Assembly: GCF_013299165.1 (NCBI RefSeq)
Contig: NZ_JAAFKD010000025.1
Coordinates: 1 to 64,000 of the forward strand
Direction: 5' to 3'
DNA length: 64,000 nucleotides
DNA from: Microcoleus sp. bin38.metabat.b11b12b14.051
Lineage (GTDB): Bacteria > Cyanobacteriota > Cyanobacteriia > Cyanobacteriales > Microcoleaceae
Below, one piece after another: positions 54,949-64,000 of the stretch; within the stretch, counting starts at the first letter, position 1; each line of letters starts with the position of its first letter. Both the position numbers and the translations under genes were made by a program. The notes below the pieces were generated by a model. That model was not told the origin of the DNA, ran no database searches, and saw nothing but the letters and a program-made list of their open reading frames with translations.

Positions 54949-55839
54949 ATGAACCGTTTTCGCACTGCTTGCACCACTCCTGGAGAATTTGTAATTACCG
55001 CCGAAGTTGCACCGCCAAAAGGTGGCGATATGACTCATACGATCGCCATGGCTGAACGCCTCAAAAACAGAGTGCACGCCATTAACATCACAGACGGAAG
55101 CCGCGCAGTGCTGCGAATGTGTCCCCTAGCAGTTTCCGCAATTCTCTTGCAGCGCGGAATTGAGCCGATTTGTCAAGTTGCTTGTCGCGATCGCAACCAA
55201 ATAGGCCTGCAAGCCGATCTCATGGGAGCCCACGCCTTAGGCATCCATAATATCTTGGCACTCACCGGCGATCCAGTCAAAGCCGGCGACCATCCCAAAG
55301 CCAAAAGTGTATTCGACTTAGAATCAGTGCGGCTGCTGCAAGTCATTCAAAAAATGAACGGCGGCTTTGACTGGAACGACAAAGCTTTAACAGACGGAGT
55401 TACCGATTTATTTGTCGGCGCTGCTGTCGATCCGCAATGCCCCAGTTGGTCTGGTTTGCAAAGCCGATTCGAGAAAAAAGTAGAAGCTGGAGCTCAGTTT
55501 TTTCAGAGCCAATTAATTACAGATTTTGACCGTTTGGATAAGTTTATGCACCAAATTGCTGCTGGCTGCAACAAACCAATTTTAGCAGGAATCTTTTTGT
55601 TTAAATCAGCTAAAAATGCTGAATTTATAAAAAAATACGTACCGGGAGTTCACATACCGCAAGAAACGATCGACCGTTTAGCAAAATCGCCAGAACCCTT
55701 GCAGGAAGGCATCAGAATTGCCGCCGAACAAGTCAAGCTAGCACGGCAATTGTGTCAAGGAGTGCACATGATGGCCGTCAAGCGAGAAGATTTGATTCCA
55801 CAAATTTTGGATTTGGCGGGAATTGAGCCGCTGAGCTAA
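54949..55839 (+). CDS. metF: Methylenetetrahydrofolate reductase
   Basis: 296 residues, a TIM-barrel flavoprotein of the MTHFR family. It reduces 5,10-methylene-THF to 5-methyl-THF for methionine synthesis. Blocks: FVITAEVAPPKGGDMTHTI, AINITDGSRAVLRMC, EPICQVACRDRN, HNILALTGDPVKAGD, GAAVDPQCPSW, GAQFFQSQLITDFD and a PILAGIFLF strand. The Asp/Glu in AEVAPPKGGD fit the catalytic acid region. The sequence group is the NAD(P)H-type cyanobacterial MTHFR, which differs from E. coli MetF. The start lies directly at the end of a heptamer array. Confidence 0.85.
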   Translation: MNRFRTACTTPGEFVITAEVAPPKGGDMTHTIAMAERLKNRVHAINITDGSRAVLRMCPLAVSAILLQRGIEPICQVACRDRNQIGLQADLMGAHALGIHNILALTGDPVKAGDHPKAKSVFDLESVRLLQVIQKMNGGFDWNDKALTDGVTDLFVGAAVDPQCPSWSGLQSRFEKKVEAGAQFFQSQLITDFDRLDKFMHQIAAGCNKPILAGIFLFKSAKNAEFIKKYVPGVHIPQETIDRLAKSPEPLQEGIRIAAEQVKLARQLCQGVHMMAVKREDLIPQILDLAGIEPLS

Positions 55840-55880
55840 AATTGAATTATTGCTAGCATTTTGAAATAAACAGGACAGTC

Positions 55881-56477
55881 ATGGTTCAAACTATAGACAA
55901 TCCCACAGTTTCCCCCACAGCCGAGCAGCATTTCACTTGGCGCGGATTGAATTGGCAGCAGTTTAAAGCAATTCAATCCAGCTTTGAAAATGTGCCTGGT
56001 GTGCGGTTATTTTATTGTCAAGGAGTGTTAGAGATTGTGGGCATTAGTAAACCTCATGAAGCGTTTCAATCCATAATTGGCGTATTGCTTGCGATCTACT
56101 TTGAAGTTAGGGAAATTGAGTTTTTTCCCAGCGGTGCTTACAGCCAGATTGTTGAGGATCAAGTCGAGTATCAGGCAGATTTGTCTTATTGTTTCGGGAC
56201 AGATAAGGATGTTCCTGATTTATGTATTGAGGTAGTTATTACTAGCGGCAGTCCGATTAAACTTCAGAAATATCGGTTGATGGGTGTGCCGGAAGTTTGG
56301 TTTTGGGAAGACGGAACGCTACAACTTTACCGCCTACAAGAGCAGGGTTACGAGCGAATTGCTAGTAGCGAATTGCTGCCTGAGTTAGACTTATCTTTGT
56401 TGAAGCGCTGCATTTTGTTTACTTCGCCTCTGGAAGCATTAAAAGAGTTTCGTAGAGGGATTAGTAGCAATGACTGA
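55881..56477 (+). CDS. Uma2-family endonuclease-like protein (DUF820)
   Basis: 198 residues, PD-(D/E)XK-like fold. The YQADLSYCFG segment, VPDLCIEVVITSGSPIKLQK and GVPEVWFWEDGTLQLYRL hold the family's Asp, Glu and Lys. Members are abundant in cyanobacteria; biological function is uncertain. It overlaps the following MuiA-family gene by 8 bases, suggesting joint translation. Confidence 0.88.
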   Translation: MVQTIDNPTVSPTAEQHFTWRGLNWQQFKAIQSSFENVPGVRLFYCQGVLEIVGISKPHEAFQSIIGVLLAIYFEVREIEFFPSGAYSQIVEDQVEYQADLSYCFGTDKDVPDLCIEVVITSGSPIKLQKYRLMGVPEVWFWEDGTLQLYRLQEQGYERIASSELLPELDLSLLKRCILFTSPLEALKEFRRGISSND

Positions 56478-58101
56478 TTCAAATTTACTCGATCGCGATC
56501 ATATCAAAATAGTAGAATCGCAAATTTCCGAAGTTACCGTGTACACCGATCGCGCCCTAATTACCCGCCGCGGCACAGTAGCCCTGACAGGAAACGAGCG
56601 CGAATTGACCGTTGCGTCCCTCCCCACAACCCTCGAAACCGAGTCAGTCAGGGCTACGGGCGCAGGTACAGTCGCCGTGCGATTGCTGGGAGTACACACC
56701 GAAACCGTGTTTCACAGCGAACCTACGGGCGATCGCATCCCCGAATTAACCGCACAAATCCAAGAGTTAGAAACCCAAAAACGCGCAATTAACGATAGAA
56801 TAACTGCCAGAAAAATTCAACTCCAATTTCTCCAAGGTTTAAGCGAAAAAAGCGTCGGTTCTTTTTCCAGCAGCATCGCCAAACAGCAGATAGGTTTAAC
56901 CGAAACCAGCGAATTGCTCAACTTCTTAGGAACCAATTACCTAAAACACGTAAGTGCGATCGGGCAACACGAAAGACAGCAGCGCGACTTAGACAACCAA
57001 ATAGAAGCATTGTACCAGCAGTTGCACCAAGTACAAACTCCCTATTCCCAGCAAAGTTTTAACATCATTGTCGCGATCGAACCCAGCGGCAGTGGCAATT
57101 TTGAACTAGAAGTTTCCTATGTAGTCATGGGAGCTCGTTGGACTCCTCTCTACGACTTGCGAGTCAATACTACCAACAACCAAATCAATCTCAATTACCT
57201 AGCCGAAGTCAATCAAAACACAGGCGAAGATTGGACGGGAGTAGCGCTGACTTTATCCACAGCCAAACCTGGAATGGGAACTTTGCCACCAAAACTCCAA
57301 CCCTGGTTTATCGATACTTATAGCCGAAATTATGCTCAAACCACAGAATTGGAGAGGATGAGCCGATCGAGAGCCAGTGAGGCAGAAGTTCCAGATATAA
57401 TGATGGCTATGCCTCATAGTGCTGCCGATTCCGCACCCGAACCCATAGCAGCTCAAACCGCGACAGCAACATTATCTAAAGAAGGTAGCACCGTCTCATT
57501 TCAAGTAGGAGGAAATACCAATATTCCCAGCGACGGCACACCCCACAAAGTCACTATTTTCAGCGATAATTATCCCTATAAACCTGAATATGTCGCAGTG
57601 CCGCGTTTAGTAAGCTTTGCTTATTTGCAAGCAATTGTCACCAATCCGACGGCAGGTGCAACTCTGCTTCCCGGTAAAGCAAATATCTTTCGCGACAACA
57701 CATTCGTCGGCAATGTGCAGTTAAAAAATGTTTCCCATGGCGAAGAATTTAAGCTGAATTTAGGAATAGATGAAGGATTAAAAATAGAGCGGGAATTAGT
57801 GGAAAGACAAGTTGATAAAAAACTGATCGGCAATCAGCGGCGCACCACCTACGCCTATCGGTTAATTCTGACAAACTTGCAGCAAGTACCTGCAAAATTG
57901 ACACTAAAAGAGCAACTTCCAGTCAGTCGCAAAGAGCAAATAAAAGTGCGCTTGACTCAGACAAACCCGAAGATAGTAGCAGGTGAAATGGGACTCTTGG
58001 AATGGATAATCTCTCTGCCACCGCAAGCCAAGCAAGAGTTACATTACCAATTTGTTGTCGAACATCCTCCCGAATTAACTGTCATCGGTTTAGATATTTA
58101 A
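56470..58101 (+). CDS. Mucoidy inhibitor MuiA family protein (DUF4139)
   Basis: 543 residues. The N-terminal DUF4140 region (about 12-110, SQISEVTVYTDRALITRRGT) is followed by a helical spacer with coiled coil (about 85-180), and the DUF4139 beta domain (about 195-540, ELEVSYVVMGARWTPLYDLR and QNTGEDWTGVALTLSTAKPG). No signal peptide or transmembrane helix is seen. It overlaps the Uma2 gene by 8 bases. The family name refers to the mucoid phenotype regulator; molecular function is unknown. Confidence 0.88.
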   Translation: MTDSNLLDRDHIKIVESQISEVTVYTDRALITRRGTVALTGNERELTVASLPTTLETESVRATGAGTVAVRLLGVHTETVFHSEPTGDRIPELTAQIQELETQKRAINDRITARKIQLQFLQGLSEKSVGSFSSSIAKQQIGLTETSELLNFLGTNYLKHVSAIGQHERQQRDLDNQIEALYQQLHQVQTPYSQQSFNIIVAIEPSGSGNFELEVSYVVMGARWTPLYDLRVNTTNNQINLNYLAEVNQNTGEDWTGVALTLSTAKPGMGTLPPKLQPWFIDTYSRNYAQTTELERMSRSRASEAEVPDIMMAMPHSAADSAPEPIAAQTATATLSKEGSTVSFQVGGNTNIPSDGTPHKVTIFSDNYPYKPEYVAVPRLVSFAYLQAIVTNPTAGATLLPGKANIFRDNTFVGNVQLKNVSHGEEFKLNLGIDEGLKIERELVERQVDKKLIGNQRRTTYAYRLILTNLQQVPAKLTLKEQLPVSRKEQIKVRLTQTNPKIVAGEMGLLEWIISLPPQAKQELHYQFVVEHPPELTVIGLDI

Positions 58102-58189
58102 TTAGGATTTAAACTCTTAAGCTGTAGCGGGGGCTAAAGCTTATAACAATATTGTAGTAATAATTATTAAAAATGATATAACATCGTGT

Positions 58190-58570
58190 CCAATGGATTA
58201 ACAACAGTAAAATTAGTTCGTAGTGGGGACTTCAGTCCGCTCCGGGAGAACGGACTGAAGTCCGCACTACAAACCGTTCGTAGTGCGGACTTCAGTCCGC
58301 AGCATTTTACGGACTGAAGTCCAGTAAAATTCGTTCGTAGTGCGGACTTCAGTCCGCTCCGGGAGAACGGACTGAAGTCCGCACTACGAACCTTTCGTAG
58401 TGCGGACTTCAGTCCGCAGCATTTTACGGACTGAAGTCCAGTAAAATTCGTTCGTAGTGCGGACTTCAGTCCGCAGCATTTTACGGACTGAAGTCCAGTA
58501 AAATTCGTTCGTAGTGCGGACTTCAGTCCGCTCCGGGAGAACGGACTGAAGTCCGCACTACGAACCGTTT
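58190..58570. repeat. Array of GTAGTGCGGACTTCAGTCCG repeats in alternating form
   Basis: Eight or so cores GCGGACTTCAGTCCGC and their complements, alternating with CTCCGGGAGAACGGACT and AGCATTTTACGGACT blocks, each unit bounded by TTCGTAGT. The array spans converging genes. A 139-codon minus-strand frame here is the repeat read as protein and is not a gene. Confidence 0.85.
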
Positions 58571-58684
58571 TTGTCGTCGTAATCAACCGGACATGGTATA
58601 AATTACGTGCAGGACAAATAAATTTTATAAGATTGAGAATTGTAGCAAAAATTGTTTAAACTGGTGTTAGTTTTAGGCGCTAGC

Positions 58685-60403
58685 TTAAGCATCCTTACTG
58701 AAGATTTCTTTGGCTATTGGAATTTCAATGACAAATTCTGCTCCTTTGCCTAACTTTGAGTTACAATATAAATTTCCACCATGTCGATCTACCACAATTT
58801 GGTGACTGACAAAGAGTCCTAGTCCAGTACCTTTTCCTACGGGTTTCGTAGTAAAAAATGGATCGAATAATTGTGGTTGTGATTTTTCCGAAATTCCTAA
58901 ACCATTATCTGAAATTTTGATTGATATTTGATTTTTGCTCACAAATAAAGTTTGAATTTTTATTTCTCCTTGACCGCCCATACATTTACTATAAATAGAA
59001 TCAATAGCATTCTCTAAAATATTCATAAATACCTGATTTAGTTGACCAGAATAACACTGAATTCTGGGTAATTCAGCATAATCTTTAGTCACGATAATTG
59101 CAGGATGTTCTGCTGTGGCTTTCAGCCGATTTTGAAGCAGCATCAGCGTACTGTCGATACCCTGATGAATATCCACTCGTTTTAATTGGGCCTCATCGTG
59201 ACGGGAAAAATTCCGTAATGACTGAACTATTCCCCGAATTCTATCTGTTCCTATCCGCATAGAATTCAGAAGTTTGAGCAAGTCTTCTTGCAGGAAATCT
59301 AGGTTAATAGCCTCAATTTCTGCTTTAAGCTTTGTTGGGGGATTGGGAAAGTGTTGTTGATAGAGGTTGAGCAAATCCAGTAAATTTTGGAAATATTCCC
59401 TAGCCGGAATCAGATTTGCGTGAATAAAATTCAGTGGATTGTTAATTTCATGGGCTACCCCCGCAACCAGATTCCCAATAGAAGACATTTTCTCACTCTG
59501 AATGAGTTTGGCTTGGGTACGCTTTAGTTCGCGCAGAGTAAGTTCTAAATTTTCAGCTTGTAGTTGTAATTCAAATTCGGCTTGTTTGCGGGCGGTGATA
59601 TCACGGATTGTAATCGAAAAACCATCACCTAGCTTGACTGCTACAAAGTGAAACCAGCAAAAATTTCCTAATTCATAGTAAAAATCCTGTTCTAAAGTTT
59701 GCCCCGTTTCTACAATGTTAACGAAGTGATTAAATAGTTCTGGATTAACATGATTCGCGATTTTTCTTAATCCCAATTTACCAATCATTTCTTCACGGCT
59801 GTGTTTAAAAGCTCTAGCAATCACGGGGTTGACGACTAAACACCGAAAATCCTCAATCTCCGCTGTTTGGGTGTTACGAACAGCCTGCATTGCAGCAATA
59901 CCATCGAGGGAACTATTCAAAACACTAGCAAGTAAAGCCCTCGATTGATAAAGTACCTCTTCTGCTTCCCGGCGCTTAATATTTTCTTGTTCCAGAAGCC
60001 GTTGCTGGCGTTGAATAGTTAACTGATTTTCCAGACGCGCCAATACTTCTTCGATGTGAAATGGTTTAGTGATGTAGTCTATGGCTCCTGACTCAAAGGC
60101 GGTTACTTTGTCGAAGACATCATCTAAAGCACTAATGAAAATAACTGGAATCTGGCGGAAATTTGCATCGCCTTTGAGAGTTCTACAGACTTGATAACCA
60201 TCCATTTCGGGCATTTTCACATCTAAAAGTATCACGTCTGGCCGCTTTACCTTCACCGTTTTCAGTGCCATCCGCCCGCTGGTGACGCTGCGAACAGTGT
60301 AGCCAATTTGGAGGAGCGCATCGCTTAGTAATTGTAGATTTTCTAGCATATCGTCTACAATTAGAATATTACCCTTATTTTTTATTTCACTATTAATACT
60401 CAT
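58685..60403 (-). CDS. Response regulator-histidine kinase hybrid (receiver, PAS, kinase)
   Basis: 572 residues, cytoplasmic. An N-terminal receiver (about 12-130) has phospho-acceptor Asp61 in VILLDVKMPEMDGY and Lys113 in ITKPF. A PAS-like domain covers about 157-275, then a coiled coil leads to the HisKA core with His318 in AGVAHEINNPL, N box FMNILENAIDSI, G1 DNGLGIS and G2 GTGLGLFVS. It overlaps the upstream hybrid kinase gene by 11 bases (60393-60403), so they are translationally coupled. Phosphate may flow from the upstream kinase receiver to this one; direction is inferred. Confidence 0.92.
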   Translation of the reverse strand: MSINSEIKNKGNILIVDDMLENLQLLSDALLQIGYTVRSVTSGRMALKTVKVKRPDVILLDVKMPEMDGYQVCRTLKGDANFRQIPVIFISALDDVFDKVTAFESGAIDYITKPFHIEEVLARLENQLTIQRQQRLLEQENIKRREAEEVLYQSRALLASVLNSSLDGIAAMQAVRNTQTAEIEDFRCLVVNPVIARAFKHSREEMIGKLGLRKIANHVNPELFNHFVNIVETGQTLEQDFYYELGNFCWFHFVAVKLGDGFSITIRDITARKQAEFELQLQAENLELTLRELKRTQAKLIQSEKMSSIGNLVAGVAHEINNPLNFIHANLIPAREYFQNLLDLLNLYQQHFPNPPTKLKAEIEAINLDFLQEDLLKLLNSMRIGTDRIRGIVQSLRNFSRHDEAQLKRVDIHQGIDSTLMLLQNRLKATAEHPAIIVTKDYAELPRIQCYSGQLNQVFMNILENAIDSIYSKCMGGQGEIKIQTLFVSKNQISIKISDNGLGISEKSQPQLFDPFFTTKPVGKGTGLGLFVSHQIVVDRHGGNLYCNSKLGKGAEFVIEIPIAKEIFSKDA

Positions 60404-63164
60404 TGGTTATCAGCGGCTCGACTACATCAAGAATCTGTTCAAATTCAAATTGACGGGCAAGTTTTTTCAGGGATTTTATCAAAACAGTTTCTGTCTTAGG
60501 TATTTCTTCTACCAGTTGCAATACTAGGTTACTATTAGCCTCCTGTGCAGCTTCGTATAGTTGACTAATCCATGCTTGATTCATACAGGCTAAATCTTCC
60601 GATGTCAAGGTGCGTTTCTCTGTATCATCCAAGACATGAGATATTATTTCTGCATAGATATATTTTACTCCTAAATGCTTGGTCAGGGTATCAAAAATAT
60701 TGCGTTCAACGAAGGGTTTGCGAACAAAGTCATCACATCCAGCCGAAAGCACGATCGCCTTTTCTTCTTCCAACACGCTCGCCGTTAACGCAATTATAGC
60801 CGTAGCATTGCCTTTGGTGGTGGATTTGATGTATTTTGTCGCTTCGTAGCCGTCCATCACAGGCATCCTCAGATCCATCCAAATCAGGTGCGGTTCCCAT
60901 TCATCCCAAAGGGCGATCGCCTCTTGTCCGTTACTAGCTTCTTTCATCTCAAATCCCAAGGGACTCAACAGCTTAATTAGTAATTGTCGATTAATAGATT
61001 TATCATCGACTGTGAGAATTTTATATATAGGTTGACCTGGCGCAAGTCCGAGCACTATGGAATGATGTTCTCCTGCAATCTTGCTGTTGATTTGTTGAGC
61101 CAATTTTACCTGAATATAGAAGGAGAAAGTTGTACCTTTTCCTAATTCGCTTTCTACGGAAATATCTCCCCCCATCAATTGTACAAATTTCCGACTGATG
61201 GCTAAACCTAAGCCTGTACCTTCCTGCATTTCTTTTCCAGCTTGGGCTTGACTAAAGGCATTAAAAAGTTTTGGCAATTCAGCGGCTGCAATCCCTACCC
61301 CAGTATCGCGAATGTGGAAATGCAGAGTAAAAACATCTTCTATTGTTTCATTGCCTTTCCAAACACTCAAACAAATCAATCCTTTTGGGGTAAACTTAAT
61401 CGAATTAGTCAGTAAATTAAGTAATATCTGACGGAGTTTGATTTGATCGGTGCAAATATTACGAGGTAATGATTCACTTCGCTCAAATATTAATTTTAAT
61501 CCGGCATTAGTTGCTTGTAAATGTAGCATATCTTCTAACTCATCCAGGAAGCGATATAGGTCGAATACCTGAGGAATGACGGTGACTTTGCTAGCTTCAA
61601 TTTTTGATAAATCAAGAATATTATTAATCAGCGTCAATAGGTAATCACCGCTGCGATAGATGATGCCAGCATTCTCGTATTGTTCGGTGGGGAGAGCCTT
61701 GGTTCTTAACATTAATTGCGAAAAGCCCAGAATCGCATTGAGGGGCGATCGCAATTCGTGGCTCATGTTGGCAATAAAGGTACTTTTAGCTTGATTTGCT
61801 ACTTCGGCTTTTTCTTTGGCGATCGCCAATTCTTCTGTTCTTTGTTGAACTTTCTCTTCTAAAGTTTCAAACAAGTCTTGTAATTGATGAGCCATCCTAT
61901 TAAATGAAGCAGCCAGTTCTCCTAATTCGTAAGTTGGCTCGATATCCACAGTTTGATATAATTTGCCTTCAGCAATATTTTTAGCAGCACTATTCAGTTT
62001 TAAAATTGGTTTTGTCACGGAAGTTGCAGTTAAAATACCAATGATTATTACTAATGTTAAAGCGACCAAACATAAGAGAATTGTCTGCCGAGTATTCGCA
62101 TAAATATGTTCGAGAAAGTCTGATTCTGGCACAACAGTCACAATCAACCAATCTATCCCTAATTCATCTTGATAGGGAGAAATTTGTAAAAATTGTAGGT
62201 CGTCATTATAGTTAAATTCAAGTTGATAGCTTCGCTCAACTCGATCAAAATTAACAAAATATTTTTTTAAATACTTACCTGTAGCTTGAATGAGAGGATC
62301 GCTACTGCGATCGATAGAGGGTCGTTTGGTTTTTTTGAAATCTTTACTCTGATTGAGACTGCTTTCATCTTGAGAAGTCGCTACTAATAACCCTTCTCGA
62401 TCGAAAATAAAGGTTTTTCCATTCTTGCCAATCTTATGTTTGACAAGAAAAGCTTGAACCTTATCTAATTCATAAGTAGCAGACATAACACCTAAAAGTT
62501 TCCTGTTTCGATCGTAAATAGGCTGACAAAGCTCTAGGAAAAAACTATTGTAGTCAATTCCTGAATAAATTGGCTGCCAATTTAGTTTACCTGCTTTGAC
62601 TGCTCCAATATACCAAGGACGCTGCCTGGGATCGTAATATTTAGTAAATTTTTTCATGACTTTGGTAGGCTTACCTTGGGGACTAATGGCATATTCAGAG
62701 GTAAGATAATTAGTAGAAGCATTCGATACAACAAATCTTAATTCTCCATTTTCAGGCTTTCTCCAAACCTCTAAATATTGATTGTTATGTTGATAGGCAA
62801 AACTGATCCTACTCACTCGATCGAAATTTCTGATCGTTTGCCACAAATAATGATAATTTTTAGGATCTTGATTGTGTAAATCGAGACTTAGCTCGCCCCG
62901 TTCAATAGCATCAGTATTAAGTTTATGAATCAGAACCAAAGAAGATAACTGGTTTTCAATATATTGTTCTATTTCTAATGTAATTTTTTCGCGCAATTGA
63001 GAAGCAATTTCATTGACTGCTTCTTTGCCATTTTTATAAGACAGAAACCCCACTAATCCTACTATGATAAAAATTTCAATCAAAAAGGGAACAGTAAAAA
63101 TAATTCTTAGGGGTATTTTTCCCAATAACTTAGAGAATAAATTGTTGAAATGAGAATATTTCAT
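60393..63164 (-). CDS. Hybrid sensor histidine kinase with dCache domain and receiver
   Basis: 923 residues. Transmembrane helix 1 at about 20-42, a dCache-type periplasmic domain to about 355 (YYDPRQRPWYIGAVKAGKLN, MSATYELDKVQAFL, GKTFIFDREGLLVATSQ), helix 2 at 361-381, HAMP to about 434, coiled coil to 460. HisKA with His469 (NMSHELRSPLNAI), N box LLNLLTNSIKFT, G1 DTGVGI, G2 GTGLGLAIS. The receiver (about 715-830) has Asp in WMDLRMPVMDGYEA. The C-terminal about 80 residues are helical. Two-gene operon with the following hybrid kinase. Confidence 0.93.
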   Translation of the reverse strand: MKYSHFNNLFSKLLGKIPLRIIFTVPFLIEIFIIVGLVGFLSYKNGKEAVNEIASQLREKITLEIEQYIENQLSSLVLIHKLNTDAIERGELSLDLHNQDPKNYHYLWQTIRNFDRVSRISFAYQHNNQYLEVWRKPENGELRFVVSNASTNYLTSEYAISPQGKPTKVMKKFTKYYDPRQRPWYIGAVKAGKLNWQPIYSGIDYNSFFLELCQPIYDRNRKLLGVMSATYELDKVQAFLVKHKIGKNGKTFIFDREGLLVATSQDESSLNQSKDFKKTKRPSIDRSSDPLIQATGKYLKKYFVNFDRVERSYQLEFNYNDDLQFLQISPYQDELGIDWLIVTVVPESDFLEHIYANTRQTILLCLVALTLVIIIGILTATSVTKPILKLNSAAKNIAEGKLYQTVDIEPTYELGELAASFNRMAHQLQDLFETLEEKVQQRTEELAIAKEKAEVANQAKSTFIANMSHELRSPLNAILGFSQLMLRTKALPTEQYENAGIIYRSGDYLLTLINNILDLSKIEASKVTVIPQVFDLYRFLDELEDMLHLQATNAGLKLIFERSESLPRNICTDQIKLRQILLNLLTNSIKFTPKGLICLSVWKGNETIEDVFTLHFHIRDTGVGIAAAELPKLFNAFSQAQAGKEMQEGTGLGLAISRKFVQLMGGDISVESELGKGTTFSFYIQVKLAQQINSKIAGEHHSIVLGLAPGQPIYKILTVDDKSINRQLLIKLLSPLGFEMKEASNGQEAIALWDEWEPHLIWMDLRMPVMDGYEATKYIKSTTKGNATAIIALTASVLEEEKAIVLSAGCDDFVRKPFVERNIFDTLTKHLGVKYIYAEIISHVLDDTEKRTLTSEDLACMNQAWISQLYEAAQEANSNLVLQLVEEIPKTETVLIKSLKKLARQFEFEQILDVVEPLITNEY

Positions 63165-64000
63165 GGGATTACAACCTTATTGTTTCAATCAAATGTGTAT
63201 CGGCTCAATTAATAGGGGTAAATCGCTCATCGACAAGCCTCAAATATCGCAAAATCTTTCCAAACACGGTCATTGATTGAGCGGATACTGCGAGTTTTTT
63301 CAACAGAAGGCTGACGGCTGCGATCGCCAAAATAACCCACCAGCCCCACTCGCCCGACTATTTGCAGTACAAACGGGACAATCAACACTAATCTGACACA
63401 GATTTGTGCGATTTTTGGGATTTTTGGGCGATCGCGCTAATTATCGGCGATGGCGGGTCGATCTTCGCGTGATGTGATTTTCCGGTGGGATTTCGATCGG
63501 CGATGGTGGATTGACGATTTGGTTTCTTTAAGGAAAAAGTAGGTAAACCCTCAAACCATTGTCATTTGTTTCTGGTGGTGGTAGCTGCTGCGAACAATAT
63601 CAAACAGACGCCCCCGCCTTTCACCATCTGACTAACCAATATACTGCTAAAATTACCGATTCGTCATTGGCTGTTTTTCACCGCTATCTTTCGGCCGCTA
63701 AATATATGCACCTAAAACAACCTAAAATATAGTTATAGAGCCAGAAACCGGGTTTGATACAGGCAAAAATATCCTGATACGGCGTTTCCCAAGGGATTTA
63801 GGTATTCACCAATTAATTAACCATTCCTAAATACCGCAATCTAAAATAATAGTTCCATACTTCGGGGCGATCGCCCCGATATCTAAAATCTCAACTTCTC
63901 CAGAAACCCGAGAAATGCTATACAACTTGATTGGGTGCAAATATCTAGCGCAACATCCGCATCAGCTTGCAGCCTTGTAGGGTGGCGCAATCCCAGCAAG
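63165..64000. other. Terminal intergenic stretch, nothing supported
   Basis: 836 bases upstream of the hybrid kinase. It has GCGATCGC-type sites and a GAAACCGGGTTTGAT/GAAACCCGAG pair near 63745 and 63903. No gene, RNA or terminator could be supported; the downstream gene, if any, begins beyond the window. Confidence 0.35.

Noticed and set aside
58167-58586. 139-codon minus-strand frame with repeating SADFSPFSRSGLKSALR-type peptide
   Set aside because: It is the GCGGACTTCAGTCCGC repeat array read as protein; period and lack of a ribosome binding site argue against a gene.

Overview
The window reads as chromosomal DNA of a filamentous, non-heterocystous cyanobacterium of the Oscillatoriales (Microcoleus/Oscillatoria/Phormidium type). 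Evidence seen directly: dense GCGATCGC (HIP1) sites, a photosystem II assembly peptide (Psb34), a plastoquinone/tocopherol methyltransferase, a HetZ-related protein, a cyanobacterial-type RNase P RNA, many PAS/GAF sensor kinases, and intergenic regions packed with heptamer repeats and palindromic repeat families. The species assignment is inference.

Layout. 0.1-3 kb: a protein with a PilB/GspE N-terminal-like region and a HetZ-related protein, both minus strand. 3-8 kb: an IS200/IS605-like relic, glyS, a small membrane protein and murD. 8-13 kb: a BrnT/BrnA toxin-antitoxin pair, small secreted and unknown proteins, a MAPEG protein, an SGNH hydrolase and an ABC exporter. 13.5-24 kb: CIRCE-controlled stand-alone groEL2, a seven-PAS histidine kinase, corA, rnpB, rnc and a Gfo/Idh/MocA oxidoreductase. 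24-31 kb: repeat and mini-transposon islands, a sensor kinase, a methyltransferase, a cluster of four DnaA boxes, a DUF2811 protein and protoporphyrinogen oxidase. 31-37 kb: an OmpR-type regulator, a TPR protein, psb34, thiG carrying a foreign N-terminal domain, a CdiA-CT-like toxin, and a Crp/Fnr regulator. 37-48 kb: a cupin, three SAM-methyltransferase-type or unknown genes including MPBQ/MSBQ methyltransferase, a fatty acid desaturase behind a cobalamin riboswitch, secreted unknowns, thiO, a 2Fe-2S ferredoxin and cimA. 48.7-53.2 kb: a bacteriocin-type export cluster (C39-peptidase ABC transporter, two double-glycine precursor peptides, HlyD adaptor). 53.6-63.2 kb: trpS, metF, a Uma2 nuclease, a MuiA-family protein and a two-gene histidine kinase operon. 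The final 0.8 kb has no gene I can support.

How genes work together. rnpB and rnc lie side by side as RNA-processing functions. The C39 transporter, the two GG-leader peptides and HlyD form one peptide maturation and export unit. thiG and thiO, fused in many cyanobacteria, are separate here, 9 kb apart. The thiG frame is joined upstream to a roughly 85-residue domain that directly follows a CdiA-CT-like toxin gene, so an immunity-like protein appears to be fused to an essential thiamin enzyme.

The strongest candidates for something undescribed are: (1) the toxin followed by an immunity-ThiG fusion; (2) the cationic, two-cysteine double-glycine peptide with its own C39 exporter; (3) the cobalamin riboswitch reading into a desaturase; (4) four same-strand DnaA boxes spaced about 11, 22 and 21 bp; (5) one GC-rich palindromic repeat family inserted in frame in three housekeeping proteins (GlyS, CimA, protoporphyrinogen oxidase). 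All functional statements rest on reading motifs and on remembered family features; no database search was run.
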